DNA of 64,000 bases from Saccharicrinis sp050589685 (GCF_050589685.1 NZ_JBNGOS010000007.1:1-64000); one strand, 5' to 3'; counted from the stretch's first letter, positions 26,429 to 36,258 are shown. Numbers and translations are program-made. The notes: generated by a model from the sequence alone, not told the origin.

Positions 26429-29041
26429 TTATTCCACCAGTATTCTATTTACTTCATTGATGTTGCCAGCTTTTAGTTGAATAAAATAAATACCGCTAGC
26501 CAAGGATGAGGTATTTAAACGATATGTATTAACACCTTGAGGTTTCCTCGAAGATTGTAATATCCTTATTTTCCTGCCCGACAGGTCGAAAACAGACAAT
26601 TCGACATCCTCTGCCTTTGACAAATAATATTTAATTATCGCAGTATTACGAACTGGGTTAGGGTAGCATTTTAACCCTGCTGTTCTATTATTTTTTATAT
26701 TTTTAATTGTAGTTGTCCCACTTTCGTCTTCTAAAAATAATTTTAAAGACCATGCGTTTAACACTCCCGTATTGCCACTCACATCATCCCGGATTCTTAG
26801 TATCCACGCTCCGGTAGGATCAAGGTCGTTAAACGCGGATAATGGTTTATATGGTTTAAAACCTCCCGTAAACGGAGCAACGGCACTATCCGCAGGCATT
26901 TCCAAAGCATCCGAAAAGGTCATGTTCAGAATATTATCTCCGTCTTCACCTGAATGATACATCACGGTATCCATAACACCTGCATGACTGAACATGATGG
27001 TCAGATCGCCAACCGAAGTATGACCCACATCGTCGAGCGTAAGCTGCACCCCAACCAGTTTATCGGTGCTTGCGACCTTGGTACTACTACCAACGGTTAA
27101 TCCATCTTCGGTAGTCAACAAATCAAGAATTTCTTCGTTTACATCGATCCGTTCATATACTTCAAATAACGTTGCCCCACCTCCATCAACCGTATGAAGA
27201 ATGGTACCCTTTTCTCCGCAGACCCAGCCTGTTGCCAAATCGGAAAAGAAAACCGAAAACAACGTATTGTTGGTACCACTTATTTGTTTACCCCATGTTA
27301 AACCGCCATCGTTAGTGTGCAATATGGTACCGGCATCCCCAGCAATCCAACCGTTATTCTCATCTATAAAAAACACAGAGAATAGCGCTTCGTAGGTCCC
27401 ACTGGTTTGTTGTTCCCACGTTGACCCACCATCATTGGTATGAATAATAGTACCGTTTAGCCCAACAGCCCAACCTCTGCGATAATCGGCAAAACTAACA
27501 GAATGAAGATTGGTAAAAGTATTGCTTACCTGTTCTTCCCAAGTATCTCCCCTATCCGGAGAATAAATAATGTTTCCACCCATACCGACCGCCCAAACAT
27601 GGTTTCTTGGCTGGAATTGTATATCATATAAGTGATACCCCATATCCTGATGTTGTCTTTCCCACACGCTTCCCCCATTAGAAGTATGTATAACGGTTCC
27701 GAAGATACCTGCTGCCCAACCGCTGAAACCATAATTATCAATAGCAAAAAACTCATCACCATAATCATATGGCATTTTAACCCAGGGCTCGTCGGTCATG
27801 TCTGGTTCCCATAGCACCCTTAGTATATTTCCGTTATCCCCAACTGCCGTGGCCCTGTCGTAACTTATCGCATGCCAAGCAATGTCCACCGCATTCAAAT
27901 GGCTAGAGATCCCACTAGCATCTTCGTTCCATGTTTCGCCATCATCAATGGAATAATAAATTAAACCATCATCGCCCACTACCAAACCAAAGGATGGGTG
28001 GTTAAAGCTAATTTCCCTTAAATAACCTGTAGGGCCTTCACCAAGCCTATTCCAAGTGCCGCCTCCATTGTTCGAGTGCGTAACAACACCTTCGTCGCCA
28101 ACGGCCCACCCCACTTCTCCATCGTGATAGTGAACCGCACGCAGATCGTTATCTACAGAACTGTTTTGAGAAAACCAAGTATCGCCCCCATTATTGGTGT
28201 GCCTTATCTCACCGTCCTCACCACATATCCAAACCTGATGTATATTGATCCCGTCTACCGATGTAAGGTTATTAGTGGTTCCCGAACTTTGTAATGCCCA
28301 ACCTCCTGCTGAAGACGATTTATGGAAAACAGCTCCATTGTCGCCAACAGCCCAACCATTATCGTCATCTCCGAACCAAATGGAGTTCATCCTATTAGCA
28401 GGAATAATTTCCAACGACCAGGTGTCTCCACCATTGGTGGTATGTTTTATTACACCATTATTACCCGCTGCACCGCAAAGATACCCTTCGTTTTCATCAA
28501 TAAAATAAACTGAAAAATAATGTTGGGTACCTGTAAACGTAAGTCTTGTCCAGTTTAAACCTCCGTCTGCGGTATGTAACACCGTTTCATCCTGTCCCAC
28601 AGCCCATCCTGTATTGGAATTAATGAAATATACATCATACAGCAAACCATCATAATTACTTTCTTGTTCTTCCCAAGTGGTTCCATCCCAGTAAAGGATT
28701 GTTCCATGCTGACCCACAATCCATCCGTTACTGACGGAAGTAAAAAACATTCCATACAACACACTCTGACTCTCAATTTTATATTCTTCCCAAGAATACC
28801 CTTGATCGTTGGTATATAAAATAGTGCCATCGGCTCCTAATGCCCATCCATTTGTTCTATCGTGAAAATAAACATCGTACAAATTATTTCCCTGCGGCAA
28901 GGGGTTCTGCCAATACCAACCCTGTTGAGCAAGTGACAAAGCAGTAACGACCATAAAGATCAATATCAGTAATGTACATTTTATTAGGCCATGCCAGCAA
29001 ATAAAATGTGTTTTGCGAAGTAATGAATTAAAATGTCCCAT
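26429..29041 (-). CDS. YCF48-type beta-propeller protein with P-domain and T9SS sorting domain
   Basis: An 870-residue secreted protein. After a signal peptide (to about 38) come about 14 repeats of the YCF48/BNR-like unit (GWAVGxxGTILHTxDGGxTWxxQ), forming one or two propellers. A proprotein-convertase P-domain-like jelly roll follows (about 650-770; VGDLTIMFSHAGV, PTGAWILRIRDDVSGNTG). The last 80 residues are a T9SS type A sorting domain (CYPNPVRNTAIIKYYLS ... GIYFIQLKAG). YCF48 itself helps photosystem II assembly, but such repeats are common in secreted Bacteroidota proteins and imply no photosynthesis. It is probably an outer-membrane-attached binding protein or enzyme accessory. Confidence 0.9.
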   Translation of the reverse strand: MGHFNSLLRKTHFICWHGLIKCTLLILIFMVVTALSLAQQGWYWQNPLPQGNNLYDVYFHDRTNGWALGADGTILYTNDQGYSWEEYKIESQSVLYGMFFTSVSNGWIVGQHGTILYWDGTTWEEQESNYDGLLYDVYFINSNTGWAVGQDETVLHTADGGLNWTRLTFTGTQHYFSVYFIDENEGYLCGAAGNNGVIKHTTNGGDTWSLEIIPANRMNSIWFGDDDNGWAVGDNGAVFHKSSSAGGWALQSSGTTNNLTSVDGINIHQVWICGEDGEIRHTNNGGDTWFSQNSSVDNDLRAVHYHDGEVGWAVGDEGVVTHSNNGGGTWNRLGEGPTGYLREISFNHPSFGLVVGDDGLIYYSIDDGETWNEDASGISSHLNAVDIAWHAISYDRATAVGDNGNILRVLWEPDMTDEPWVKMPYDYGDEFFAIDNYGFSGWAAGIFGTVIHTSNGGSVWERQHQDMGYHLYDIQFQPRNHVWAVGMGGNIIYSPDRGDTWEEQVSNTFTNLHSVSFADYRRGWAVGLNGTIIHTNDGGSTWEQQTSGTYEALFSVFFIDENNGWIAGDAGTILHTNDGGLTWGKQISGTNNTLFSVFFSDLATGWVCGEKGTILHTVDGGGATLFEVYERIDVNEEILDLLTTEDGLTVGSSTKVASTDKLVGVQLTLDDVGHTSVGDLTIMFSHAGVMDTVMYHSGEDGDNILNMTFSDALEMPADSAVAPFTGGFKPYKPLSAFNDLDPTGAWILRIRDDVSGNTGVLNAWSLKLFLEDESGTTTIKNIKNNRTAGLKCYPNPVRNTAIIKYYLSKAEDVELSVFDLSGRKIRILQSSRKPQGVNTYRLNTSSLASGIYFIQLKAGNINEVNRILVE

Positions 29042-29207
29042 AGTACCTGTGTATAAATTGTCGAAAACCGATAACGATTAACGATGAAATCAATCATTAC
29101 CATAAAGTTACGGAACTCGCAATGGGTAGTCAATAAAATCCTGGCAAATTGATCTTACATTCACTTATTCCCCAAAAAATTCTATTTTTGATCCAAAGAA
29201 AAAATCT

Positions 29208-29822
29208 ATGTTTCTAAAAATCTACAAAGAAAACCCAAATCCCAAAGACATCAGGGAAGTTGTTGCTGAATTGCGCAGAGGTGCGGTAGTTATTTACCCT
29301 ACCGACACCATTTACGGTATTGGTTGCGATATCAACAATGCCAAAGCTGTTGAGCGAGTTGCCCGAATCAAGAACATCAACCTAAAAAAAGAACACCTTT
29401 CATTTATCTGTCACGATTTAAGCCAGATATCCAAATACACTAAAAGTTTGGACAATGCCACCTTTAAATTGATGAAAAGAAATTTACCTGGCCCTTTCAC
29501 CTTTATTGTTGATGCGAATTCAAATGTTCCCAAACTTTTTAAAAACAATAAAAAAACCGTAGGAATCAGAATTCCTGCCAATAGTATTATTAGAGAGTTG
29601 GTTAAGGAATTGGGGCACCCTATACTGAGCACGTCTGTACTCGATGAAGATGAGATAATAGAATATACTACCGACCCTGAATTAATCTACGAAAAATTTC
29701 AAAACCAGGTAGACATCGTTATTGATGGCGGTTACGGGAATAATGTTCCTTCAACAGTGGTGGACTGCACACAAGGCGAGTTTGAGATTATCAGGCAAGG
29801 AAAAGGAGAATTGGAATTTTAA
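29208..29822 (+). CDS. Sua5/YciO/YrdC-family L-threonylcarbamoyladenylate synthase
   Basis: A 204-residue protein. The YrdC fold is marked by VVIYPTDTIYGIGCDINNAKAVERVARIKN (about 27-56) and LPGPFTFIVDAN (about 93-104), then VGIRIPAN. Sua5/TsaC makes threonylcarbamoyl-AMP for t6A37 of ANN-decoding tRNAs. The YciO branch of this family has an unsettled function, and residues alone do not separate it here: the typical KxR-SxN motif is present only in part (KNINLKKEHLSF). A TATTTTTG -7 match sits at 29183-29190. The gene ends 4 bases inside the convergent phosphatase gene. Confidence 0.85.
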   Translation: MFLKIYKENPNPKDIREVVAELRRGAVVIYPTDTIYGIGCDINNAKAVERVARIKNINLKKEHLSFICHDLSQISKYTKSLDNATFKLMKRNLPGPFTFIVDANSNVPKLFKNNKKTVGIRIPANSIIRELVKELGHPILSTSVLDEDEIIEYTTDPELIYEKFQNQVDIVIDGGYGNNVPSTVVDCTQGEFEIIRQGKGELEF

Positions 29823-30445
29823 TTCTTCCTGAGAACAGTAGCCCCCAGGTTAGTCTTACCATTATTTAAGGTTCTGGTCCATCCCCTTTTCTCCAGTTCC
29901 CTGCCAATATTACGGTTTAAAAAACCGTGTGTGACTAAAACAACCTGTTGGTTATGCAAGCTCTTTTCCTCAATAAAGTCTACCGCTTCTTTCGTTCTTT
30001 CTTTGGCCTCTTTATGCGATTCTACCCCTTCTTTCTTTTTACCAAGCAACCACATAACCCTTGAAATACGAGTCCATCCTTTATAGGGCAGAATCAGGGG
30101 CCATCTAACCACATGTAATTCATACTCGTTTAGCATAGGCATGGCAACAAAAAAAGCAGAATCGCCAAACAAACAATTTGCGGATTCCTTAGAGCGATAT
30201 AAAGCACTGGTATAAATAGTATCTGAATTTAGCACAGGTAATTGGTCCAGGACTTCATCTGAAACAAAGTCATGAATGGGTGACACATCGTAGCTTTTGC
30301 GATACTCGGCAGCTTTCCTTGCTCTCATCCATCCTTTCGCATCCATATCCACTTTGGCATGGCGGATAAGCACCACCTCTTGTCCTAACAACTCAATAAG
30401 ACAAGAAGAAAATATCAATAATATTAAAAGAAATATTGCTTTCAA
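29819..30445 (-). CDS. Exported histidine phosphatase-like protein
   Basis: A 208-residue protein of the histidine phosphatase (phosphoglycerate mutase-like) superfamily. It has a hydrophobic signal segment at 1-21 (FLLILLIFSSCLIELLG) and then LIRHAK with the likely phospho-histidine H29. A second histidine motif is THGFLNR near the C-terminus. Family members act on phosphate esters; being exported, this one would work in the periplasm on an unknown substrate. It overlaps the Sua5-like gene by four bases on the opposite strand. Confidence 0.83.
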   Translation of the reverse strand: MKAIFLLILLIFSSCLIELLGQEVVLIRHAKVDMDAKGWMRARKAAEYRKSYDVSPIHDFVSDEVLDQLPVLNSDTIYTSALYRSKESANCLFGDSAFFVAMPMLNEYELHVVRWPLILPYKGWTRISRVMWLLGKKKEGVESHKEAKERTKEAVDFIEEKSLHNQQVVLVTHGFLNRNIGRELEKRGWTRTLNNGKTNLGATVLRKN

Positions 30446-30480
30446 AACTTATACAGTTTAAGTAAAGCCAAATATAATCA

Positions 30481-31221
30481 TTACTGGTTATTGTTGACTG
30501 AAAACTGGGAGCCCTCTATCTCAAACCTGTTGTAGGTCTCAAACTTCCATATTTCCACTACCTTTTTAATAGAAAGTTCGTAAGGTTTATAATTCCGGTT
30601 AGTAGATACCAGTTGTAAGCTCTGTTTCCCTTCAAGTTTTTTGTATACCAATTTAAAAACAATGCCATCGTCCTGGGTAACGATAATGCAAGGCGTTCCA
30701 TCTTTGATATTTGTCCAGTCCTGAATATACGAACAGGTTACCCATGAGCCTTCCGGTACAGGCAACATGGAATCACCTTGGATTTGGAACGTCCGGTAGG
30801 TTTTATCTTTGGGCAGAAATGGGAGTGAAAATTTATCCAACGAACCGATGAAATCCAGATCTCCATAGCTGTTGGTATATCCTGCCTGCGCCTTAACCGG
30901 AACCATCTCAATATTTTCCTTACCCTCGTTATCTACCGAAATAGTGAGCAGTCTTAATTTCTTACCTGTTACGTCAATATCAAAGCCATCCTCTATCTGG
31001 GAAAGCTGAAATTCCGACAAGGCCTGCAAATCATACCTAACCAAAGCATCAATGGACAGGTTAAAAAAATCGGCGAATCGGATCAACACCTTAAAAGGTG
31101 GTTGAATATTTTTTTCGTAGCCGGCCAAGGTGGTTCGGGTCAGCTCCAATTGAGCGGCCAAATCGGCCTGCGACAGTTTGCGTCGCTTGCGTAAAAATTT
31201 AATATTTTCCGGAAAATGCAT
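30481..31221 (-). CDS. XRE-HTH / S24 peptidase repressor (LexA-like, self-cleaving)
   Basis: A 246-residue transcriptional repressor. Residues 1-65 are an XRE helix-turn-helix (LRKRRKLSQADLAAQLELTR). Residues about 105-230 are a S24 (LexA/UmuD/CI) domain with the cleavage dipeptide A113-G114, catalytic S151 in QGDSMLP and lysine K190 in VFKLVY. That set predicts RecA-stimulated self-cleavage after DNA damage. It is divergent from dinB and the DnaE2-like polymerase, so it most likely represses that mutagenesis cassette. The C-terminal 25 residues (YNRFEIEGSQF...) are not part of the peptidase core. Confidence 0.9.
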   Translation of the reverse strand: MHFPENIKFLRKRRKLSQADLAAQLELTRTTLAGYEKNIQPPFKVLIRFADFFNLSIDALVRYDLQALSEFQLSQIEDGFDIDVTGKKLRLLTISVDNEGKENIEMVPVKAQAGYTNSYGDLDFIGSLDKFSLPFLPKDKTYRTFQIQGDSMLPVPEGSWVTCSYIQDWTNIKDGTPCIIVTQDDGIVFKLVYKKLEGKQSLQLVSTNRNYKPYELSIKKVVEIWKFETYNRFEIEGSQFSVNNNQ

Positions 31222-31360
31222 AACAATCAGTTTATAACATTAAATAACTAGCCCCATGCTCTAGCTTGGGGAACATTGACACCATACGAGTCGGGCTTTA
31301 GCCCAAACACAAAAACAACCTCACTTAATATCTTTTCTTCTTTCAAATATAAAATTTTTT

Positions 31361-31386
31361 GACTAATTTATAGTCATAATAATGAC
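31361..31386. promoter_or_regulatory. Overlapping palindromes before dinB, candidate operator
   Basis: GACTA-N5-TAGTC (31361-31375) overlaps GTCAT-N4-ATGAC (31373-31386), ending 16 bases before the dinB GTG. Two dyads of this kind between a S24 repressor and its presumptive targets are where an operator is expected. Binding is not shown. Confidence 0.5.
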
Positions 31387-31402
31387 GAAATAATCGACAA
31401 TC

Positions 31403-32617
31403 GTGAGAAGAACTATTTTACATCTGGATTTGGACACATTCTTTGTGTCGTGCGAAAGATTGTTGGACAGCAAATTAAACAATCGACCAGTGCTTATCGG
31501 TGGCACTTCGGACAGGGGCGTGGTGGCTGCTTGTAGTTATGAGGCCCGCACTTATGGTATTCATTCGGCCATGCCCATGAAAATGGCTCGCATGTTATGT
31601 CCCGATGCAGTGGTGATCAGAGGCAACAGTGGTATTTACGGCAAGTTTTCGGATATGGTAACCGACATTATCAGGGAACAGTCACCTCTTTTTGAAAAAT
31701 CATCCATCGACGAGTTTTATGTGGACATCACCGGAATGGACAGGTTTATACAAACCAGCTATCTCTGGTCGCAGGAACTTCGGAAGAGGATTTTGAAAGA
31801 AACCCACCTGCCCATTTCATTTGGACTATCCACCAGCAAAACCGTTTCTAAGGTGGGAACGGGAGAGGCCAAACCCAACAACCACATTCAGATCCCTGAG
31901 GGAAACGAAAAGTCTTTTCTGGCTCCGCTATCCATAAAAAAAATACCTATGGTGGGCGACAAAACCTATCATAAGCTGCGAAGCCTGGGGATAGAAAAAG
32001 TGAAGACAGTTCAGGAAATGCCCATGGAACTGATGGAACGTGTATTGGGGAAAAACGGTACCATTATTTGGAAAAAGGCACACGGCATCGATAACACACC
32101 TGTTATTGCCTGGCACGAACGTAAGTCTATATCCACCGAACGAACCTTTGAAAAGGATACCACTGACGTGGTTAAACTGCGCAGTATTTTAGTAGCTATG
32201 GCCGAAAACCTGGCTTACCAGTTACGGAACGGAAATAAATTAACGGCCTGCATTACGCTTAAGATAAGGTATTCCGACTTTCAAACCTACACCAAACAAA
32301 GAAGGGTTACTTATACTTCACTGGATCATACCATTATTAACACCGTACTCGACCTATTTGAAAAAATGTATGACCGTCGTGTGTTGATTAGGTTGATAGG
32401 CGTACGGTTGAGCAGCTTAATTGGAGGCAGTTATCAGATCAGGCTGTTTGAGGATTCTGAAAAAATAATCAAGCTGTACCAGGCTATGGACCGCATGCGA
32501 AACCGCTACGGACAAAATGCTGTAAAGCGTGCCATAGGCATGGGGTCCAAAAGCATCGGAGGCACAAATCCGTTTAACGGTCAGGCCCCGGTTATCCCTG
32601 CACACAGGAGACAGTAG
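31403..32617 (+). CDS. dinB: Y-family DNA polymerase (DinB / Pol IV type)
   Basis: A 404-residue translesion polymerase starting at GTG (no in-frame ATG fits the conserved MRRTILHLDLDTFF start). Catalytic residues are D9 in LDLD and D103-E104 in SSIDEFYVD, with the steric-gate region FF at 13-14. The helix-hairpin-helix region is SIKKIPMVGDKTYHKLRSLGI, the little-finger domain follows, and the motif QIRLF (345-349) fits a sliding-clamp binding site. In this cassette it pairs with a DnaE2-like polymerase, and it may fill the place of ImuB. Expression is probably SOS-controlled by the divergent S24 repressor. Confidence 0.93.
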   Translation: MRRTILHLDLDTFFVSCERLLDSKLNNRPVLIGGTSDRGVVAACSYEARTYGIHSAMPMKMARMLCPDAVVIRGNSGIYGKFSDMVTDIIREQSPLFEKSSIDEFYVDITGMDRFIQTSYLWSQELRKRILKETHLPISFGLSTSKTVSKVGTGEAKPNNHIQIPEGNEKSFLAPLSIKKIPMVGDKTYHKLRSLGIEKVKTVQEMPMELMERVLGKNGTIIWKKAHGIDNTPVIAWHERKSISTERTFEKDTTDVVKLRSILVAMAENLAYQLRNGNKLTACITLKIRYSDFQTYTKQRRVTYTSLDHTIINTVLDLFEKMYDRRVLIRLIGVRLSSLIGGSYQIRLFEDSEKIIKLYQAMDRMRNRYGQNAVKRAIGMGSKSIGGTNPFNGQAPVIPAHRRQ

Positions 32618-32763
32618 GCAGTTTCGCCAACAGTCTTCAGTCAGAATACTTTAGTCAACGGTCATTAGTAAAAAGCTATTGGCTATTAGTTTTTGGCCGT
32701 TGGCTATTGGTCTTAATGTTTTTTACGAACCCATTGCTTTAGTGATATTTCTTAAGATTAAGG

Positions 32764-35706
32764 ATGCTTTTAAATTGTCATTCATATTATAGTTTTAAAT
32801 ACGGGGCACTGTCGGTAGAAGAACTGCTAGAGGAAGTCTCCCAAGGGGGGCATTCCGTGGTGGCACTCACCGATATCAACAATACGGCTGTCAGCCTCGA
32901 TTTTGTCCGTTTAGCACCGGAACACAATATTCGTCCGGTTGTTGGGGTAGATATCCGAAACGGAGCACAGCAGCAATACGTGGCTATCGCCAAAAATGCC
33001 GATGGTTTTAGAGAGCTCAACGAATTTATCACCCCTCACCTACATCACAAACAGAAATTTGAACCCGATGCGCCGGATCACTTTCTGCATGTTTTTGTGG
33101 TATATCCTTTTCAGTCCCAACTCCGAAAACTGGAAGATTACGAGTACATAGGGATTAGCCCTCAAGACCTAAGGAATTTACCTTTTAGTCCCTGGAAAAA
33201 ACACCTGAACAAATTAGTCGTACTGCAAACGGCCACCTTTCGCAATAAACGGGATTACAATATCCACCGTTTGTTACGTGCCATTGATAAGAACACCTTG
33301 CTGAGCAAGCTAGACAAAAACGAACAGGCCAGTTTCGACAACCAATATAAAAGCCATGCCGAGCTGCGTTCTATTTACGAGAACTATCCACAAATAATCG
33401 CCAATACCCAATATTTGCTGGATGCTTGCAGCATGGAGTTCACGTTTAAAACCAACAAAAACAAAAAGCTATTCACCAGCTCCGAGGAAGAAGATTTTCA
33501 ACGATTAAAAGCTGAAGCCCACAAAGGTCTGCAATATAGGTATGACACGGTCAGCGATAAAGTGTTAACCCGTTTAGACAAAGAATTAAGCGTGATCAGG
33601 GAACTAGATTTTTGTGCTTACTTCCTTATCAATTGGGATCTGGTTCAGTATGCACTTAGCAGAGGCTATTACCATGTGGGACGGGGAAGCGGCGCCAACA
33701 GTTTGGTGGCTTACCTATTACGCATCACCAATGTTGACCCCGTAGAGCTTGACTTATACTTCGAGCGCTTTATCAACACACATCGCACCTCGCCTCCCGA
33801 CTTTGACATTGATTTTTCGTGGACCGACCGTGACGATGTAACCCGTTATTTGTTTGACAAATACGGATGGGACCGCACCGTTTTACTGGGCACTTTTATC
33901 ACCTTTAACCATAAATCGGCTTTTAGGGAGATAGGCAAAGTATTCGGTTTGCCCGAGGAGGAGATTACCCGCCTGCAAAGAAACCCCGATCCTGACCTGG
34001 CTGACGAATATGGCAAATGGGTGATTCGTTACAGTGCATACATCGCCGATTTCCCCAGCCATCCCAGCATTCACTCCAGCGGCATCCTCATTTCCGAAGA
34101 ACCCATCAGTAATTATTCGGCCACTGAGCTGTTGCCCAAAGGCTTTCCTTCCACTCAGTTCGACATGTATATTGCCGAAGATCTTGGCCTGCATAAATTT
34201 GATATTCTAAGCCAACGAGGGTTGGGCAAGATAAAAGATACGCTGGGCATCATCAAGGAAAACCATGGAATCGACATCGACATCAACAACACCAAGGTGT
34301 TTATGGAAGACCCCAAAGTAAAACAAATGCTGAAAAAAGGTCAAGCCATCGGATGTTTTTATATTGAATCGCCAGCCATGCGTATGCTGCTCACCAAGCT
34401 CAAAGCCGAAGACTACAAGCGTTTGGTGGCAGCCAGCTCCATCATCAGGCCAGGGGTGGCCAAAAGCGGGATGATGCGTGAATATATTATCCGTTTTCAG
34501 AACAAGAAAAAACGAGAAGAAGCTCAAAAAGCCTTGCCTGCATTGTACGAAATTCTGGAAGAAACCTATGGCGTAATGGTATACCAGGAGGATGTGATTA
34601 AGGTAGCCCATTACTTTGCCGGACTGGCCCTTGATGAAGCCGATGTGCTGCGAAGGGGCATGTCGTGGAAATTCAAACAAAGAAACGAGTTTGGGAAGGT
34701 GCGGAACAAGTTTTTTGCCAACTGCCAACAAAAAGGTTATCCCGATGATGTGGTTCAGAACATTTGGCGGCAGATAGAAAGCTTTGCCAACTACGCCTTT
34801 GCCAAGGGTCACTCGGCCAGTTACGCGGTAGAAAGCTTCCAGGCGCTATATCTCAAAGCTTATTACCCTTTGGAGTATATGGTGGCCACGCTCAACAATG
34901 GTGGCGGTTTTTATTCTCCACAACTTTACCTTCACGATGCCGTGATGCATGGGGCTATAATTGAAGTACCTTGTATCAATCGCAGTCATTGGGAAAATAC
35001 CATCCGTGGAAACACCATTTTCCTGGGCTTTTACTTACTGAGGGATCTGGAAAAAGAAGTCGTCAGAAGCTTCTTAAACGAAAGAGGCTTACACGGCAAC
35101 TTTCTTCACCTTCGTGATTTCGTTAAACGAGTTCCCATCAGCTTGGAGCAATTATCTATCCTTATCCGCATTGGCGCTTTCCGTTTTACCGGTACCGGCA
35201 AAAAGGAGCTGCTTTGGGACGCCCACTTTCTTTTGGGGCACAACAAAAAGACCAAACCCGAACGCACCCTTTTCCAAGCCGAGGTAAAAGAATTTCAGCT
35301 TCCCACACTCTGGAAACACCGCCTGGAGGATGCTTTTGACGAGATGGAGTTACTGGGCTTGTCTATTCGCTCGCCCTTTGAATTGGTACAAGACGAGCTC
35401 CCCTCCTCCCTAAAAGCCTGCCATCTGCCACAACTTATTGGCAAACTGGTTCGTATTGTTGGATATCTTATTCACCGTAAACCTACCCGCACCTCCAACG
35501 GCAAAACCATGTTTTTCGGTACCTGGATAGACCTGGACGGGCATTGGCTGGATACAGTCCACTTCCCTCCTGTTGCGCAAATATATCCTTTCCGTGGGCC
35601 AGGTTGTTATATTATCGAAGGCACTGTCGTTGAAGAATACGGATTCCTGAGCATCGAAGTGAGTATGATGGAAAGGATGCCTAATTTTAGTTTGGAAAGC
35701 GTATAA
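32764..35706 (+). CDS. dnaE2: DnaE2/ImuC-like error-prone DNA polymerase III alpha subunit
   Basis: A 980-residue C-family polymerase, shorter than replicative DnaE (about 1160-1200) and typical of the DnaE2 group. It has an N-terminal PHP domain (HSYYS 6-10), palm with HVGRGSGANSLVAYLL (304-319) and catalytic PDFDID (345-350), then GFPSTQFDMYIAEDLGLHKFDIL, and the C-terminal OB region. The PHP motif TDIN (36-39) has Ile where metal-binding proteins have His, so exonuclease activity is probably lost. It lies 147 bases after dinB in the same direction. The two together resemble the mutasome of other phyla, although no imuA-like gene is present. Confidence 0.92.
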   Translation: MLLNCHSYYSFKYGALSVEELLEEVSQGGHSVVALTDINNTAVSLDFVRLAPEHNIRPVVGVDIRNGAQQQYVAIAKNADGFRELNEFITPHLHHKQKFEPDAPDHFLHVFVVYPFQSQLRKLEDYEYIGISPQDLRNLPFSPWKKHLNKLVVLQTATFRNKRDYNIHRLLRAIDKNTLLSKLDKNEQASFDNQYKSHAELRSIYENYPQIIANTQYLLDACSMEFTFKTNKNKKLFTSSEEEDFQRLKAEAHKGLQYRYDTVSDKVLTRLDKELSVIRELDFCAYFLINWDLVQYALSRGYYHVGRGSGANSLVAYLLRITNVDPVELDLYFERFINTHRTSPPDFDIDFSWTDRDDVTRYLFDKYGWDRTVLLGTFITFNHKSAFREIGKVFGLPEEEITRLQRNPDPDLADEYGKWVIRYSAYIADFPSHPSIHSSGILISEEPISNYSATELLPKGFPSTQFDMYIAEDLGLHKFDILSQRGLGKIKDTLGIIKENHGIDIDINNTKVFMEDPKVKQMLKKGQAIGCFYIESPAMRMLLTKLKAEDYKRLVAASSIIRPGVAKSGMMREYIIRFQNKKKREEAQKALPALYEILEETYGVMVYQEDVIKVAHYFAGLALDEADVLRRGMSWKFKQRNEFGKVRNKFFANCQQKGYPDDVVQNIWRQIESFANYAFAKGHSASYAVESFQALYLKAYYPLEYMVATLNNGGGFYSPQLYLHDAVMHGAIIEVPCINRSHWENTIRGNTIFLGFYLLRDLEKEVVRSFLNERGLHGNFLHLRDFVKRVPISLEQLSILIRIGAFRFTGTGKKELLWDAHFLLGHNKKTKPERTLFQAEVKEFQLPTLWKHRLEDAFDEMELLGLSIRSPFELVQDELPSSLKACHLPQLIGKLVRIVGYLIHRKPTRTSNGKTMFFGTWIDLDGHWLDTVHFPPVAQIYPFRGPGCYIIEGTVVEEYGFLSIEVSMMERMPNFSLESV

Positions 35707-35807
35707 CAAAACTGAGACACAGAACTAAAAAAACTATTTACACGATACCGTTATCGCGTTATATTGCAATTAATGCGGTAACAAAAAAAGATGTTACCAT
35801 CTAAAGT

Positions 35808-36258
35808 ATGAAAAATAAGAACTTTATTAATTGGAATTTTAATGGTTCTATCCATAATTCTAAAAGCGCAGAAAATGGAAACTATCAACGAAAAAGTGAC
35901 AAGGTTATTTGTTGCAACTGATGACAGAAAATGGAAAGAAGTGGAATCTATTTTTGCTTCGAAAGTGGAACTCGATTATTCCTCCCTGAATGGCAATCCC
36001 GCAACGGTACTTTCCCCAAAAGAAATAACCGGAAGCTGGAAAACTGCCTTGTCCGGTTTTAAACATACGCATCATCAAGTAGGTAATTTTATTACTACCG
36101 TGAACGGGAAAACATCCCACGTTTTTTGCTACGGAACAGCCACCCATTTTTTAGAAGCCCAAGGTGGAAATGTATGGACTTTTGTGGGAAGTTACAATTT
36201 TGATTTGATTTAGGAAAACGGGCAATGGAAAATCTCTCTTATGAAATTCAACTTTAAA
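35808..36258 (+). pseudogene. Decayed SnoaL/NTF2-like secreted protein gene
   Basis: The body (35845-36210) encodes an NTF2/SnoaL-like small protein (KVTRLFVATDDRKWKEVESIF, then HFLEAQGGNVWTFVGSYNFDLI). Three signs of decay are visible. First, the plausible start (ATG at 35808, MKNK) is out of frame with the signal peptide remainder (LIGILMVLSIILKAQ), so a frameshift lies near 35825. Second, a TAG stop at 36211 interrupts a clearly homologous continuation (ENGQWKISLMKFNFK). Third, that continuation runs straight into a 170-bp mobile-element-like repeat. A cytosolic product from METINEK (35876) is possible, but the end is still missing. Confidence 0.65.

Noticed and set aside
26429..29041. Regularly spaced repeats suggesting a CRISPR array
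   Set aside because: The spacing and sequence are those of YCF48 protein repeats inside one reading frame.
26429..29041. Photosystem II assembly role from YCF48 similarity
   Set aside because: T9SS signal and P-domain show a secreted protein of a heterotroph; no photosynthesis genes are seen.
32640..32740. Short direct repeats (TTGGCTATTAG / TTGGCTATTGG) between dinB and dnaE2
   Set aside because: Two imperfect copies only; could be simple sequence slippage, with no further structure.
34207..34812. Open frame of 201 codons on the minus strand
   Set aside because: It lies fully opposite the strongly conserved DnaE2-like polymerase gene and shows no family motif, so it is a shadow frame.
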